Part shown: in pieces, positions 44,092 to 51,126 of the stretch
How the letters are laid out: each line of letters begins with the position of its first letter
Position numbering within the stretch: position 1 is the stretch's first letter
From: Hyphomonadaceae bacterium
GTDB taxonomy: Bacteria; Pseudomonadota; Alphaproteobacteria; Caulobacterales; Hyphomonadaceae
Assembly (NCBI GenBank): GCA_030158285.1
Contig: JAOATF010000105.1
Coordinates: 1 to 51,126, forward strand
Length of the DNA stretch: 51,126 nt
Direction: 5' to 3'
Position numbers and translations under genes: made by a program
Notes under the pieces: generated by a model
Seen by the model: only the letters and a program-made list of their open reading frames with translations
The model's database searches: none
Told to the model about the DNA's origin: nothing

Positions 44092-45143
44092 GGCGGATCG
44101 CTCGCTTCAAGTTGGGCGAGCTGGGCGGCGGCCCAGGCGGAGACGGCGGCGAGATCAGGCGGCGTGGGCAGGGCTTCGCCGGTCCGCCGTTGCAGCGCCT
44201 CGCGCAACTGCCAGCCGCGATCGAAGCCGGCGCGCTGGCAGGCGGCCTGCATCGCGTCGTGCCCGGTCCAGCGATAGAGCGCGGCGTTGAACGGGGTGAG
44301 GGCGCGCCGGGATTCCCTGACCAGCGCAGGGCGGCCGATCGGATCGCGGAAGTTTCGCCCGAGGCCGCGGCGGGCAGCTTCGGCCAGATCGGCGGCGATC
44401 AGGTCGCGGAAGCCATCGGCCCCCTGGGCCGTGATGGCGGTGATCCATGCATCGAGCGCTTCGGTGGAGGAGTCGTAGAGGCGTTTTGCCTTCCGCTCTT
44501 CGCGGCCATAGATGTTGTGCTTGAGGACGGTGACCGTATCCGTATCGACATGGTTGAGACCGGCGCGCCAGGCGCGCATCACCCATTCTGTCAGCGGGGC
44601 GCGATAGAGCGTCGCGGCAGGACGCCAGCGCCTGAGCTTGCGGGCGGCTGCGGTCGTCATCAACCAGGCGCTCATCGGTTCGAACAGGTAGAACGGCGCG
44701 GTGAAGGACTGTGACAGCCGGCGGCCGGTGGGGAGAACCTCGGAAAAGAGGTAGCGGTCTTCGTCATCCGGGTCGGCGTAGGCGAAGGCGGCGCGGGCGG
44801 TGACGAAATCGGCGCGGTTCTGGTCCAGCGCGGCGACGGCGCGGGCGAGGTGATCGGGCAGCCAGAGATCGTCGTGATTGAGGAAGGCGATGAGGCGCGT
44901 GGCGGCGAGGGCGACGCCGACCGAGTTGGGCCCGGCCTGCTCGCCGAAGCGCGTGTTGAGGTTGATGTAGCGGAGCGGGAGGCCGGTGACGGATTTCAGG
45001 GCTTCGCCGGTTTCTGGCGTGCAGCAATCGCCGATGACGAGCACGGTCTTCGGCTTGTGCGTCTGCCATCGGACGCCTTCGAGCGCGGAGACGAGCGCGC
45101 GCGGGCGGTTGTAGGTGGAGACCACCACGGTGACGTCCGTCAT
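44088..45143 (-). CDS. family 2 glycosyltransferase
   Basis: The start at 45143 (MTDVTVVVSTYNRPRALVSA) begins the GT-A fold; a longer TTG-initiated reading adds a leader without domain content. The 351-residue protein has the nucleotide-binding VVVSTYNRP, VLVIGDCCT in the place of the usual VDDGS strand, and AFLNHDDLWLPDHLARAV as the metal-binding DxD-like motif. A helical C-terminal region follows. It probably transfers a sugar from an NDP donor; a donor made with the downstream 2,3-dehydratase is plausible because of the 4-bp overlap. No membrane helix was seen. Confidence 0.85.
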   Translation of the reverse strand: MTDVTVVVSTYNRPRALVSALEGVRWQTHKPKTVLVIGDCCTPETGEALKSVTGLPLRYINLNTRFGEQAGPNSVGVALAATRLIAFLNHDDLWLPDHLARAVAALDQNRADFVTARAAFAYADPDDEDRYLFSEVLPTGRRLSQSFTAPFYLFEPMSAWLMTTAAARKLRRWRPAATLYRAPLTEWVMRAWRAGLNHVDTDTVTVLKHNIYGREERKAKRLYDSSTEALDAWITAITAQGADGFRDLIAADLAEAARRGLGRNFRDPIGRPALVRESRRALTPFNAALYRWTGHDAMQAACQRAGFDRGWQLREALQRRTGEALPTPPDLAAVSAWAAAQLAQLEASDPP

Positions 45144-45467
45144 GCGCAACGCCCGGCGTGGCGGCACGACACGGATGTGCCAGCGGCTTTCCGCCACGCT
45201 GAACTGTTGCGAATTGTCGCCACGCGGTTGCTTCCCCAAATCAATACTGATTGGGCCCTAATGATTATGAAAGCGCAAGGTGCAGTCCTAATAATTCCGA
45301 AATCGCAATGAAAAAATGACGCGCAGGGGCGGCTCGCTTTGATGCGGCCCGGGGCGCGCTGTTCGAGCGGTGATTGGCGGCGTCCTTCAGGCGCGGTGAA
45401 ACGAACTGTCGTGAGCCGCGTTGATGTTCCCGGACGGTTTCAAGCTTTGGAAAACTGGGAGACTTTC
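45144..45467. other. divergent intergenic region
   Basis: A 324-bp gap between the divergent glycosyltransferase and the lipoprotein gene. The middle (about 45240-45315) is clearly AT-richer than the surroundings and contains the imperfect inverted repeat CCCAAATCA-ATAC-TGATTGGG around 45235-45255, a possible promoter/operator area. No ORF of interest was seen. Confidence 0.4.
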
Positions 45468-45713
45468 ATGATGCGAATGATGATGGCGGCTTGCGCGCTT
45501 TTCGGCGTGGCGGGACTGGCGGCTTGCGAGAAGGCCGGCGAGGGCGTGGACAGCGCGATCGAGAAGGTGATGCAGGGCGAGGAAAAGCCCGCGGACGGTG
45601 CGTTCGAGAAGGCGGGCGAAGCGGTGGACAACACGCTGGGCATCGAGCGGAAGAATGACGCTGATTCCATCGCGGATGCGGTGGATGGCGACAAGAGCAC
45701 GACGCCGAATTGA
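45468..45713 (+). CDS. small lipoprotein
   Basis: The ATG at 45468 is preceded by GGGAG about seven nucleotides upstream. The 81-residue precursor has a short signal peptide with lipobox (GLAAC, Cys20). The acidic mature part holds two related helices: KAGEGVDSAIEKVMQGEEKP and KAGEAVDNTLGIERKNDAD, which look like a duplicated motif (KAGE-VD-). It resembles short lipoproteins of unknown function common in Caulobacterales. It is followed within 14 nt by an inverted repeat that may terminate transcription. Confidence 0.7.
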   Translation: MMRMMMAACALFGVAGLAACEKAGEGVDSAIEKVMQGEEKPADGAFEKAGEAVDNTLGIERKNDADSIADAVDGDKSTTPN

Positions 45714-45726
45714 TTGATGGGGAATA

Positions 45727-45792
45727 GGGAATAGGCAATAGGGAGTAGGGGGGTGGCTGATGCTGCATCCCCACTCCCTATTGCCCATTCCC
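45727..45792. repeat. inverted repeat with GGGAATAG-type arms (third repeat family)
   Basis: The left arm (45727-45751, GGGAATAGGCAATAGGGAG...) and the right arm (45769-45792) are reverse complements with a few mismatches, around a 17-nt loop. A degenerate extra GGGAATAG unit precedes the left arm. It lies between the lipoprotein stop and the VOC gene and can form a long hairpin in RNA. Confidence 0.65.
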
Positions 45793-45877
45793 GACTGCCT
45801 TCTTCCCTCCTTGCACGCCGACGCGAGATCGCGCACTTCTCTGGCGCGCGCCGGACGGGCGCTATCGGAGGGACGTG

Positions 45878-46252
45878 ATGTTTTCGCATGTGATGGTCGG
45901 CTCGAGCGATCTTGAGCGGTCGAAGAAATTCTATGATGCGGTGCTGGGCGCGCTGGGCGTGGCGCCGGGGTTTGTGGACCGTCATCGCGTGTTCTGGCGG
46001 ACGAAGACCGGCACGTTTGGCGTGAGCATTCCGATCGACGGCCAGCCGTGCACGTTCGGCAATGGTGGCACGATCGGCTTTGCGGTCGAGACGCCGGAGC
46101 AGGCGAATGCGTGGCATGCGGCGGGCGTGGCCAATGGCGGCACGGCGATCGAGAATCCGCCGGGCGTGCGCGATGGCGGCGCGGTGCAGATGTATCTGGC
46201 TTACCTGCGCGATCCGGACGGCAACAAGATCTGTGCGCTGAAGCGGATGTAG
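45878..46252 (+). CDS. VOC family (glyoxalase-like) protein
   Basis: A 124-residue single-module vicinal-oxygen-chelate protein starting at ATG 45878 after GGAGGGACG. Blocks are MFSHVMVGSSDLERSKKFYD (metal-ligand His and the helix), GTIGFAVETPEQANAWHAAG and AYLRDPDGNKICAL at the end, with the final Glu-type ligand position not obvious. Such proteins act as glyoxalases, dioxygenases or antibiotic-binding proteins; the substrate here is unknown. Cytoplasmic. The surrounding repeats leave no operon partner. Confidence 0.87.
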   Translation: MFSHVMVGSSDLERSKKFYDAVLGALGVAPGFVDRHRVFWRTKTGTFGVSIPIDGQPCTFGNGGTIGFAVETPEQANAWHAAGVANGGTAIENPPGVRDGGAVQMYLAYLRDPDGNKICALKRM

Positions 46253-46294
46253 GTGGGCGCGGTCCGGGGTGGGGCCGGGCCGGGGCTGAACTTT

Positions 46295-46480
46295 CATCCT
46301 TCGAGACGATCGCATCGACGGGCCGGCGCTGTTGAAGCGCCGCGCCTGCGATCCCTAAGGATGAGCGCTTTTGGTGTTGCGAGAAAAATTCCAGACACGT
46401 TCACCGGTGCTCATCCTGAGGGATCGCGGGCGCGGTGTTGCGATGTTGGGATTATCGCGTGGCGATCGTCTCGAAGGATG
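46295..46480. repeat. repeat family 2, full copy F (REPIN-like)
   Basis: The ends CATCCTTCGAGACGATCG and GCGATCGTCTCGAAGGATG face each other; the inner GCGATCCCTAAGGATGAG and CTCATCCTGAGGGATCGC also pair, with a TAAGG variant on the left. Length is 186 bp. It ends 14 nt after the stop of the minus-strand gene at 46495 and 42 bp after the VOC gene. Confidence 0.85.
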
Positions 46481-46494
46481 GTCTCAGTGCGCTG

Positions 46495-47139
46495 TCAGCG
46501 CAGCATGTCGAAGCGCAGGACGACGCCGTTGGCGTCGAGCTGGCAGACGGTGTCGATGGAGAGATAGCCATCGCGGTCGTCCATGCGCATGACGCCGCGC
46601 AGTTCGCGCTGGCGCTCGAAGTAGCGCGGGGCGGATTCGTAGCGGGCAGAATAGAAATGCTGGTCGACGGCTTCGGACATGCCGGCGCGCGTGCAGGCGC
46701 GGCGGGCGTCGTCATAGCTGACGCGGTAGCGCGGTGGCGCGGGATCTGACTGCAGCGGGGCGCGGGGCGCGTCGTCGAGGCTGGCCATCTTGCGGGTGTA
46801 TTCGGCTTCCTGCGCGGCGAGAGCCTGTTCGCGGATGTCGAGGCGTTGTTGGCGGGTTTCGAGGTCGGCGGCGAGGCTGGTGAGGCGCGCCTGCTCGATC
46901 TTTTGCGCTTCGGCCTGGCGGGCGAGGCGGGCTTGCTCGGCTTGCAGGTTGGGGCTTGGCGTTGATGGCTTCGGAGTGACGACGGCGGGTTTTGGCGGCG
47001 CAGGTTTTGGCGCGGCGGGTTTGGGTATCTGCAGGGGCGGGGGCGCGCCATCGAGATCGCCATCGCTGTCCTGCGCGTAGGCGGGGGCGGCGGCGAGCAG
47101 GGCGCCGGCGAGCGTTGCGATGAGGATGGTTCGGGCCAT
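46495..47139 (-). CDS. secreted coiled-coil hypothetical protein
   Basis: The start at 47139 gives a signal peptide (MARTILIATLAGALLAAAPA, cleavage after AYAQ). The 214-residue precursor then has a Pro/Lys-rich segment (IPKPAAPKPAPPKPAVVTPK), a long Ala/Gln/Arg-rich coiled coil from about 68 to 120 (QARLARQAEAQKIEQARLTS), and a C-terminal globular part. The latter carries the cysteine pair DARRACTRAG and SIDTVCQLDANG. No named family. A full family 2 repeat follows its stop after 14 nt. Confidence 0.72.
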   Translation of the reverse strand: MARTILIATLAGALLAAAPAYAQDSDGDLDGAPPPLQIPKPAAPKPAPPKPAVVTPKPSTPSPNLQAEQARLARQAEAQKIEQARLTSLAADLETRQQRLDIREQALAAQEAEYTRKMASLDDAPRAPLQSDPAPPRYRVSYDDARRACTRAGMSEAVDQHFYSARYESAPRYFERQRELRGVMRMDDRDGYLSIDTVCQLDANGVVLRFDMLR

Positions 47140-47251
47140 GCGCGGGAGCCTGCGCGCAGAAAGCACAACGGCGGATGAACGGGCTGTTGGAAAGGCAGGG
47201 ATGGTTGTTGCGGGGACACAGGTGGGCGCGGCGCGGGCGGGGATGAACGTT

Positions 47252-47413
47252 CATCCTTCGAGACGATCGCATCGGTGGGGTTCCATCGGTGAGAGGGCGT
47301 GCCTGCGATCCCTCAGGATGAGGACGGTGGGTGTTGCCAGTGTTCCTCTGGCTGAATATCCACCGGCCTCATCCTGAGGGATCGGAGCGAAGCGGAGATC
47401 GTCTCGAAGGATG
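47252..47413. repeat. repeat family 2, full copy G (REPIN-like)
   Basis: CATCCTTCGAGACGATCGC on the left faces GATCGTCTCGAAGGATG on the right; the inner GCGATCCCTCAGGATGAG faces CTCATCCTGAGGGATCG. The spacer again has GGTGGGTGTTGC and ATCCACCGG. It is 162 bp long and ends 10 nt after the stop codon of the GIY-YIG gene. Confidence 0.85.
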
Positions 47414-47423
47414 TGTTCAGCTT

Positions 47424-47798
47424 TCAGATGTCACGGCGGCGGGCTTTGGCGACGTGACCTGCTGCCGCTGGGCCTTGGCTGTGTGTGCGGCGTGCGGCAA
47501 GTTCAGGTATCAGCTGCCACTGACCTGCGATCGCCGCTTCCTTCTTGACGCGTGTCCACCCCTTGATCTGACGTTCGACTGCAATGGCGTCTTGCGGGCG
47601 CTGAAATTCTTGATTCCACACAAGCTGCACCGGGCGACGGGAATAGGTCCACGCGAAGCGATCAAGGCCGGCATTGTGTTCGCCGACGCGCGTATCGACA
47701 GTTTCGCCGCGATGACTTCCAACGTAGAGGCCGCCGTCGCTGCAACGCAGGATGTAGACCCAGTATTTCACGGATGCCCTCCGCAGCGAATTTGGCAT
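47424..47798 (-). CDS. GIY-YIG nuclease family protein
   Basis: A 124-residue small GIY-YIG nuclease of the YhbQ/UPF0213-like type. The motif is VKYWVYILRCSDGGLYVG, where YIL and YVG stand for GIY and YIG; HRGETVDTRVGEHNAG provides the Arg, WTYSRRPVQLVWNQEFQRP follows, and DAIAVERQIKGWTRVKK carries the conserved Glu-x-x-Lys/Trp region. Relatives cut single-stranded or branched DNA; the role is uncertain. The gene is bracketed by family 2 repeats: copy G starts 10 nt after its stop, and half copy H lies 40 nt upstream of its start. The C-terminal ~25 residues are low-complexity. Confidence 0.87.
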   Translation of the reverse strand: MPNSLRRASVKYWVYILRCSDGGLYVGSHRGETVDTRVGEHNAGLDRFAWTYSRRPVQLVWNQEFQRPQDAIAVERQIKGWTRVKKEAAIAGQWQLIPELAARRTHSQGPAAAGHVAKARRRDI

Positions 47799-47838
47799 GC
47801 GGAGTGTGGAGCGTGAAGAGGCTGTGGGGATGAACTTT

Positions 47839-47908
47839 CATCCTTCGAGACGATCGCATCGATCGATTACCGAGGTCGTGGGCAATGTACCTGCGATCCC
47901 TAAGGATG
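47839..47908. repeat. repeat family 2, half copy H (single REP-like unit)
   Basis: Only the left arm is present: CATCCTTCGAGACGATCGC followed by GCGATCCCTAAGGATG. No facing arm exists before the next gene. It is a singlet version of copies E-G, 40 nt upstream of the GIY-YIG start. Confidence 0.8.
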
Positions 47909-47921
47909 GGGGCGGTGGGGG

Positions 47922-48560
47922 TCATCCCTTCGGGTTGGCGATCTTGTCTTCCAGCCACGCCACGGCGGCCTTGTAGGTTTTGTAGTCGGCGCTGTTGAGG
48001 TTGAGGAGGTGGGGGCGGTTTTCGGTGTCCATCACCCAGCGCGAGTCTACGTGGCCGGCGAGGTGGAGCAGGAACGCGCCCATGGAGTAGCGCACGGCGG
48101 GGTCGTGCGAGATACGGGCGTTGCGCAGGAGCTGCTTGCGGACTGCGGGGGTGAGGTGGGCCTGCGCAATGTCGTAGAGGCGGTCGAGGGCGCCGCCCAT
48201 GACTTCGGCGCGTTCGAGCTTGTCGATGAAGCGGCTTTCGATGTCGGGCGTCCAGCCTTCGCGGGCGATGTCGTCGGTGAAGGCATGGATGCCCGCCGCG
48301 TCGGTCTGGGTCTCGGCGGCCTTGCCGATGCGGGAGATGGCCTTGGGCGTGGCGAGAGCGCGGAGGGCTTCGACGTCGCGCCAGTCGAGGTCGGGCTTTT
48401 CGCTGAGTTCGTCTGTCAGGAGTGCGCGTTCATCGTTGGTGATGCTGGCGAGCGCGGCGATGTCGTAGGGCGTGCCTTCGCGCCAGGCGTTGTAGTCGAT
48501 CATCATCGACTGCCTGAAGCGCGTGTAGGCGGGGGACGGGTGCTGGGGTGGCGGTGGCAT
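47922..48560 (-). CDS. hypothetical protein with HEAT-like helices
   Basis: A 212-residue, helix-rich protein with no signal peptide. Segments such as DWRDVEALRALATPKAISRI, HLTPAVRKQLLRNARISHD and YKTYKAAVAWLEDKIANPKG resemble irregular helical repeats. The N terminus is proline-rich (MPPPPQHPSPAYTRF); an internal ATG (MMIDYNAWREGTPYDIAAL) is a plausible real start. I do not recognise a family. It is downstream of the 99-residue gene at 48599 on the same strand (38-bp gap). Confidence 0.65.
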   Translation of the reverse strand: MPPPPQHPSPAYTRFRQSMMIDYNAWREGTPYDIAALASITNDERALLTDELSEKPDLDWRDVEALRALATPKAISRIGKAAETQTDAAGIHAFTDDIAREGWTPDIESRFIDKLERAEVMGGALDRLYDIAQAHLTPAVRKQLLRNARISHDPAVRYSMGAFLLHLAGHVDSRWVMDTENRPHLLNLNSADYKTYKAAVAWLEDKIANPKG

Positions 48561-48598
48561 GCGCGCATCATAGCGCGATGTGAAGCGAAGGCCGAGGC

Positions 48599-48898
48599 TT
48601 ACGCCTGGATATCGACGAGGTGGCCGGGGGGCGTGGGTTCGGCGGGGGCGTCGGGGAGGCTGATGGGGGTGGGGAGGGGCTTGGGCTCGGGGGCTTCGAC
48701 TTTGACGTCGAGCGGTTGGGCTTGTTTGGCGTTGGCGGCGGCTTCGACGCGGGCGGCGCGTTCGGCATCGGCGGCGGCGCGCGCGGCTTCCTGATCGGCG
48801 GCCATGCGTTGCACGGCCTGCGCGTAAAGAAGCTCCCTGATCTGTGCGGCGTAGCGGACCGATACGGGTCCGATTGCGCCTGATCCATCGGCGGCCAT
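48599..48898 (-). CDS. hypothetical protein, Ala/Glu-rich helix and proline-rich tail
   Basis: A 99-residue protein: a short N-terminal domain (GPVSVRYAAQIRELLYAQAV), an Ala-rich helix (QEAARAAADAERAARVEAAA), then a Pro-rich C terminus (PLPTPISLPDAPAEPTPPGH). It has no signal peptide and no known domain. The upstream region (48899-49000) has TTAACGC and GTTAACGCGG words that could be regulatory but no firm promoter. It may form an operon with the gene ending at 47922. Confidence 0.6.
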   Translation of the reverse strand: MAADGSGAIGPVSVRYAAQIRELLYAQAVQRMAADQEAARAAADAERAARVEAAANAKQAQPLDVKVEAPEPKPLPTPISLPDAPAEPTPPGHLVDIQA

Positions 48899-49112
48899 TC
48901 TGCCCTCCTGTACTAGGCAGTATGTGCCGCGTCAGTGAATCGCACCTTAACGCTGAAGCGCGTTAGGCGGCCTTTTGCAGGGCAAATTGGTTAACGCGGA
49001 GTGGGGCGCGATTCACCAAATGGCGTTGGTGCGCAAAGGGGCGGGGCGCGGCGATGCGATCCGCACCTCCGGACCGGAGCGCTGATGCAGGTAAAGCCCG
49101 GGCGGAGAGTTC

Positions 49113-49133
49113 GCCGGCCTCGGTCAGGCCGGC
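49113..49133 (-). terminator. hairpin overlapping the stop of the secreted gene at 49124
   Basis: GCCGGCCT (49113-49120) pairs perfectly with AGGCCGGC (49126-49133) around a 5-nt loop that contains part of the stop codon. It is probably a transcription or mRNA-stability hairpin; no T-run follows. Both arms contain GCCGGC. Confidence 0.4.
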
Positions 49134-49660
49134 TCCAAGGAGGAGATCGTCGTTTCGAAGACGGTCATGAATCTGTCGAAGGTTTCGGTACGCGTGAAGC
49201 AGGCCGCGTTGACCATGCGGCCAGGCAGGACGTGTGAGACAAAGCGGGCAGTGACCTTCGCGCCGAACACGCTGTCGGCGAAAACCAGCGTGGCCTTCTG
49301 GGTGAGATGGCCATCGACAAGCGTCGATGCGTTCGTGCCGGGAATGATCTGGAAATTGTCCTTCGGCACACTCAGCACATCGGCCCATGCTTCGGCGTCC
49401 CAGACATCGCCGTGGTCCGAATTGATCTGCGCCTGCGTGCTGTCCGCCAGCGAGGGCATGGCGTTGGAGTTTGCGCGGCACCAGGCGTCGCCCACAGCTT
49501 CCGGCGCGCGCCACTCAGTGTTGTTGTCGGTCTGCGGCTGCATGGTCCAGCCTTCCGGCGGGCCGATCGTATACGTTGCGCCCGCTTGTGCGTAAGCGGT
49601 GAGACCCGCAAGGGCCGCGAGACAGAGGCTAAAAAGTATTGCCGACCGGATTGCCATCAA
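49124..49660 (-). CDS. secreted hypothetical protein
   Basis: A 178-residue precursor with a signal peptide (MMAIRSAILFSLCLAALAGL, cleavage near AYAQAG). The mature part has two cysteines (DAWCRAN and NAACFTRTE), likely one disulfide, and a beta-rich body (THKATLV-like block TQKATLVFADSVFGAKVTAR). The family is unknown. It lies 18 bp downstream of the esterase gene end on the opposite end of the same strand, so it is preceded by its own promoter. Confidence 0.7.
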   Translation of the reverse strand: MMAIRSAILFSLCLAALAGLTAYAQAGATYTIGPPEGWTMQPQTDNNTEWRAPEAVGDAWCRANSNAMPSLADSTQAQINSDHGDVWDAEAWADVLSVPKDNFQIIPGTNASTLVDGHLTQKATLVFADSVFGAKVTARFVSHVLPGRMVNAACFTRTETFDRFMTVFETTISSLEPA

Positions 49661-49678
49661 TGCCCCTTTCGAGCTGTC

Positions 49679-50608
49679 TTACAGGTTCTCCCTGAACCAT
49701 TTGGCCATGGCGGCGTAGGCCTCGGCGCGGTGGACTGGTTCGGAGAAGCCGTGGTCGCCGCCCTTGATGATGACGAGCTCGGTTTTCACGCCCGCGGCTT
49801 TCAGCGCATTGTAGATCGACTGGCCGGAGGAGAGCGCCACGAGCTCGTCGGCATCGCCGTGGACGATGAGGGTGGGCGGGTCTTTCGCATCGACGAAGAG
49901 GATGGGCGAGATCGTGGCGGCCTGGTCTTTCGGGAAGTCGAGCGCGGGGAAGCGTTCGCTGGGGCCGGCGATGGGGCGGAGATCGACGGGCGGATAGTAG
50001 GCGACGATCGCCTTGATGCGGGCGGCGCCGCGCAGGACGGGATCGGTGGCGGCGGGATCGCCATCATCACCATTGAGGCCGAGCATCAGCGAGAGGTGGC
50101 CACCGGCAGAGCCGCCGAAGACGCCGATGCGCGCGGGATCGACGCCATAGCTGGCGGCGTTGAGCGAGACATGGCGCAGGGCGCGCTTCACATCTGCGTG
50201 CGCCTCGGGGACCTTGAAGCGCGGGGCGGAGCCATGATGGACGGGGATGACGGTGATGCCGGCATCGAGCAGCGCCTTGAATTGTTGCGTGCGCGTTTCG
50301 GGTTCCGCCCAACGTGAGACCCATCCGCCGGAGACCATGTAGAGCACGGCCGAGCCGTTCGCATTTGCGGGATGGATGACATCGTACACATTCGCCATGC
50401 CATCATGGTGGCCATAGATCACGTCGTGATGGATGGTGAGGCCGTCTGCCCGTGTTGCAGCGGCGGATTGTGCAGGTGCGTCGGTTTTCGAGACGACGCG
50501 TTCGACCTGCACATCGACGATGCGAACGGGTTCGCGTTCCTCATGCACGATCAGGCAGCCGGCGAGCGCCAGCGGCGCGACGCACGTCATAAGCAACTTA
50601 CCTATCAT
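49679..50608 (-). CDS. alpha/beta hydrolase lipoprotein (esterase/lipase, BD-FAE-like)
   Basis: The start at 50608 has GGGGAGAG upstream and opens a lipoprotein signal peptide (APLALAGC, Cys18). The 309-residue protein has the alpha/beta hydrolase elements YDVIHPANANGSAVLYMVSG, the oxyanion-hole region SGGWVSRW, the nucleophile elbow GVFGGSAGG (Ser167), HGDADELV with Asp254, and GGDHGFSE with His286. This is a complete triad. The HSL/BD-FAE branch cleaves carboxyl esters, including acetyl or feruloyl groups on polysaccharides; the substrate here is unknown. It is exported and membrane-anchored. It is followed on the same strand by a secreted hypothetical. Confidence 0.88.
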   Translation of the reverse strand: MIGKLLMTCVAPLALAGCLIVHEEREPVRIVDVQVERVVSKTDAPAQSAAATRADGLTIHHDVIYGHHDGMANVYDVIHPANANGSAVLYMVSGGWVSRWAEPETRTQQFKALLDAGITVIPVHHGSAPRFKVPEAHADVKRALRHVSLNAASYGVDPARIGVFGGSAGGHLSLMLGLNGDDGDPAATDPVLRGAARIKAIVAYYPPVDLRPIAGPSERFPALDFPKDQAATISPILFVDAKDPPTLIVHGDADELVALSSGQSIYNALKAAGVKTELVIIKGGDHGFSEPVHRAEAYAAMAKWFRENL

Positions 50609-50779
50609 GCTTTGTCTCTCCCCGAAGTTTTCTGGTCTTGTTTCGCTGGCGTGAGGATGGAAGAGGGAAGCGGCTCGCGTCAAGCGCGGGGCTTGCGCGA
50701 TACGCGTTGCTTGCCGACGTTGGGGCGTGCAAAGGTTGGGTTGATCACAGCGCGATAGCGCGGCTTGGGGAGTGACGCG

Positions 50780-51126
50780 ATGGGTGGGTTTCAACCCTCG
50801 GGCTGGCGAACCGTGACCCCGCGTATCTTCACGGATGACGTGCGTGGACTGACGGCCTTCATGCGCGCGGTTTTTGGTGCGACGGGGCGGGTTGTGGCCG
50901 GGCGTCCGGTGGAGATGCATATCGGCGACAGCATCGTGATGGTGAGCGGCGACGATGTGCGCGATGCGATGGCGGCGTGCCTCTATGTCTATGTCGAGGA
51001 TGCGGACAAGACGTATCGCAAGGCGCTGTCATCGGGCGCGAAGAGCGTGGAGAAGCCGCTGGACACGCCCTATGGCGACCGGCGCGGCGTGGTGATGGAT
51101 GCGTGGGGCAACACCTGGCAGATCGC
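50780..51126 (+). CDS. VOC family (PhnB/glyoxalase-like) protein, 3' end outside window
   Basis: An open frame from ATG 50780 runs to the end of the window, giving at least 115 residues. It opens GFQPSGWRTVTPRIFTDDV, continues FMRAVFGATGR and ACLYVYVEDADKTYRKALSS, and the last visible part TPYGDRRGVVMDAWGNTWQI is the hallmark C-terminal strand of PhnB-like VOC proteins. About the last few residues are missing. It is divergent from the esterase gene across a 171-bp gap. The substrate is unknown. Confidence 0.85.
   Translation, partial: MGGFQPSGWRTVTPRIFTDDVRGLTAFMRAVFGATGRVVAGRPVEMHIGDSIVMVSGDDVRDAMAACLYVYVEDADKTYRKALSSGAKSVEKPLDTPYGDRRGVVMDAWGNTWQI

Noticed and set aside
41783..47908. CRISPR array
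   Set aside because: Repeats are long, palindromic, widely and irregularly spaced with genes between, without uniform spacers, and no cas gene is present.
48963..49514. 183-residue minus-strand frame overlapping the secreted gene at 49124
   Set aside because: It is a shifted frame of that gene; the signal peptide and cysteine pair are in the 49124-49660 frame.

Overview
The window reads as a chromosomal segment from a GC-rich alphaproteobacterium, most likely in Caulobacterales/Hyphomonadaceae. Supporting this are several families largely confined to alphaproteobacteria (DUF1491, DUF4169, DUF2336), a gene-transfer-agent-type terminase and many lipoproteins. The species cannot be named from the sequence alone. 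No rRNA, tRNA, CRISPR array or transposase was recognised.

Layout. 1-6.3 kb: end of a DNA glycosylase gene, GFA-family and small conserved genes, secreted hypotheticals, an LpoB-like/COG3014-like lipoprotein pair and a glutathione transferase (GST). 6.3-13.9 kb: prfC (release factor 3), an MFS exporter, two more GST-fold genes (one a predicted lipoprotein), and an acyltransferase divergent from a membrane-anchored LytTR regulator. 13.9-21.8 kb: a GmrSD-like DUF262/DUF1524 protein, a DUF2336 protein, the ABC-F ATPase Uup, a flavin-reductase-like stress protein and a penicillin-acylase-family lipoprotein. 22-27.7 kb: an unrecognised polytopic membrane protein, a class A penicillin-binding protein and a lipoprotein built from six 43-residue repeats with a proline-rich tail. 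27.8-30.1 kb: a visibly less GC-rich island with a C5 methyltransferase, a NaeI-like restriction endonuclease and a Vsr mismatch endonuclease. 30.4-34.5 kb: an enoyl-CoA hydratase-like protein, and a multidomain thioredoxin-like/cytochrome c/copper-monooxygenase-like/EF-hand protein divergent from a TetR regulator, with a 22-bp palindrome between them. 34.7-41 kb: a DUF559 nuclease between palindromic repeats, a solitary GTA-type large terminase with a long N-terminal extension, a hairpin-rich intergenic stretch and a large TIR-transmembrane-propeller protein. 41-51.1 kb: secreted and membrane hypotheticals, an NDP-hexose 2,3-dehydratase overlapping a glycosyltransferase gene, two VOC proteins, a GIY-YIG nuclease between a second family of palindromic repeats, and a lipoprotein esterase.

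What stands out. (1) Two unrelated palindromic (REPIN-like) repeat families each bracket a small nuclease gene in the same arrangement: a full double element within about 10 nt of the nuclease stop codon and a second element just upstream of its start. Family 1 goes with the DUF559 gene, family 2 with the GIY-YIG gene. This could reflect a repeat-nuclease partnership comparable to REP/RAYT, but it rests on one window. (2) Three possible defence modules lie within 27 kb: GmrSD-like, NaeI-like R-M with Vsr, and the TIR protein. (3) The terminase looks like a small-subunit/large-subunit fusion detached from any portal or capsid genes.
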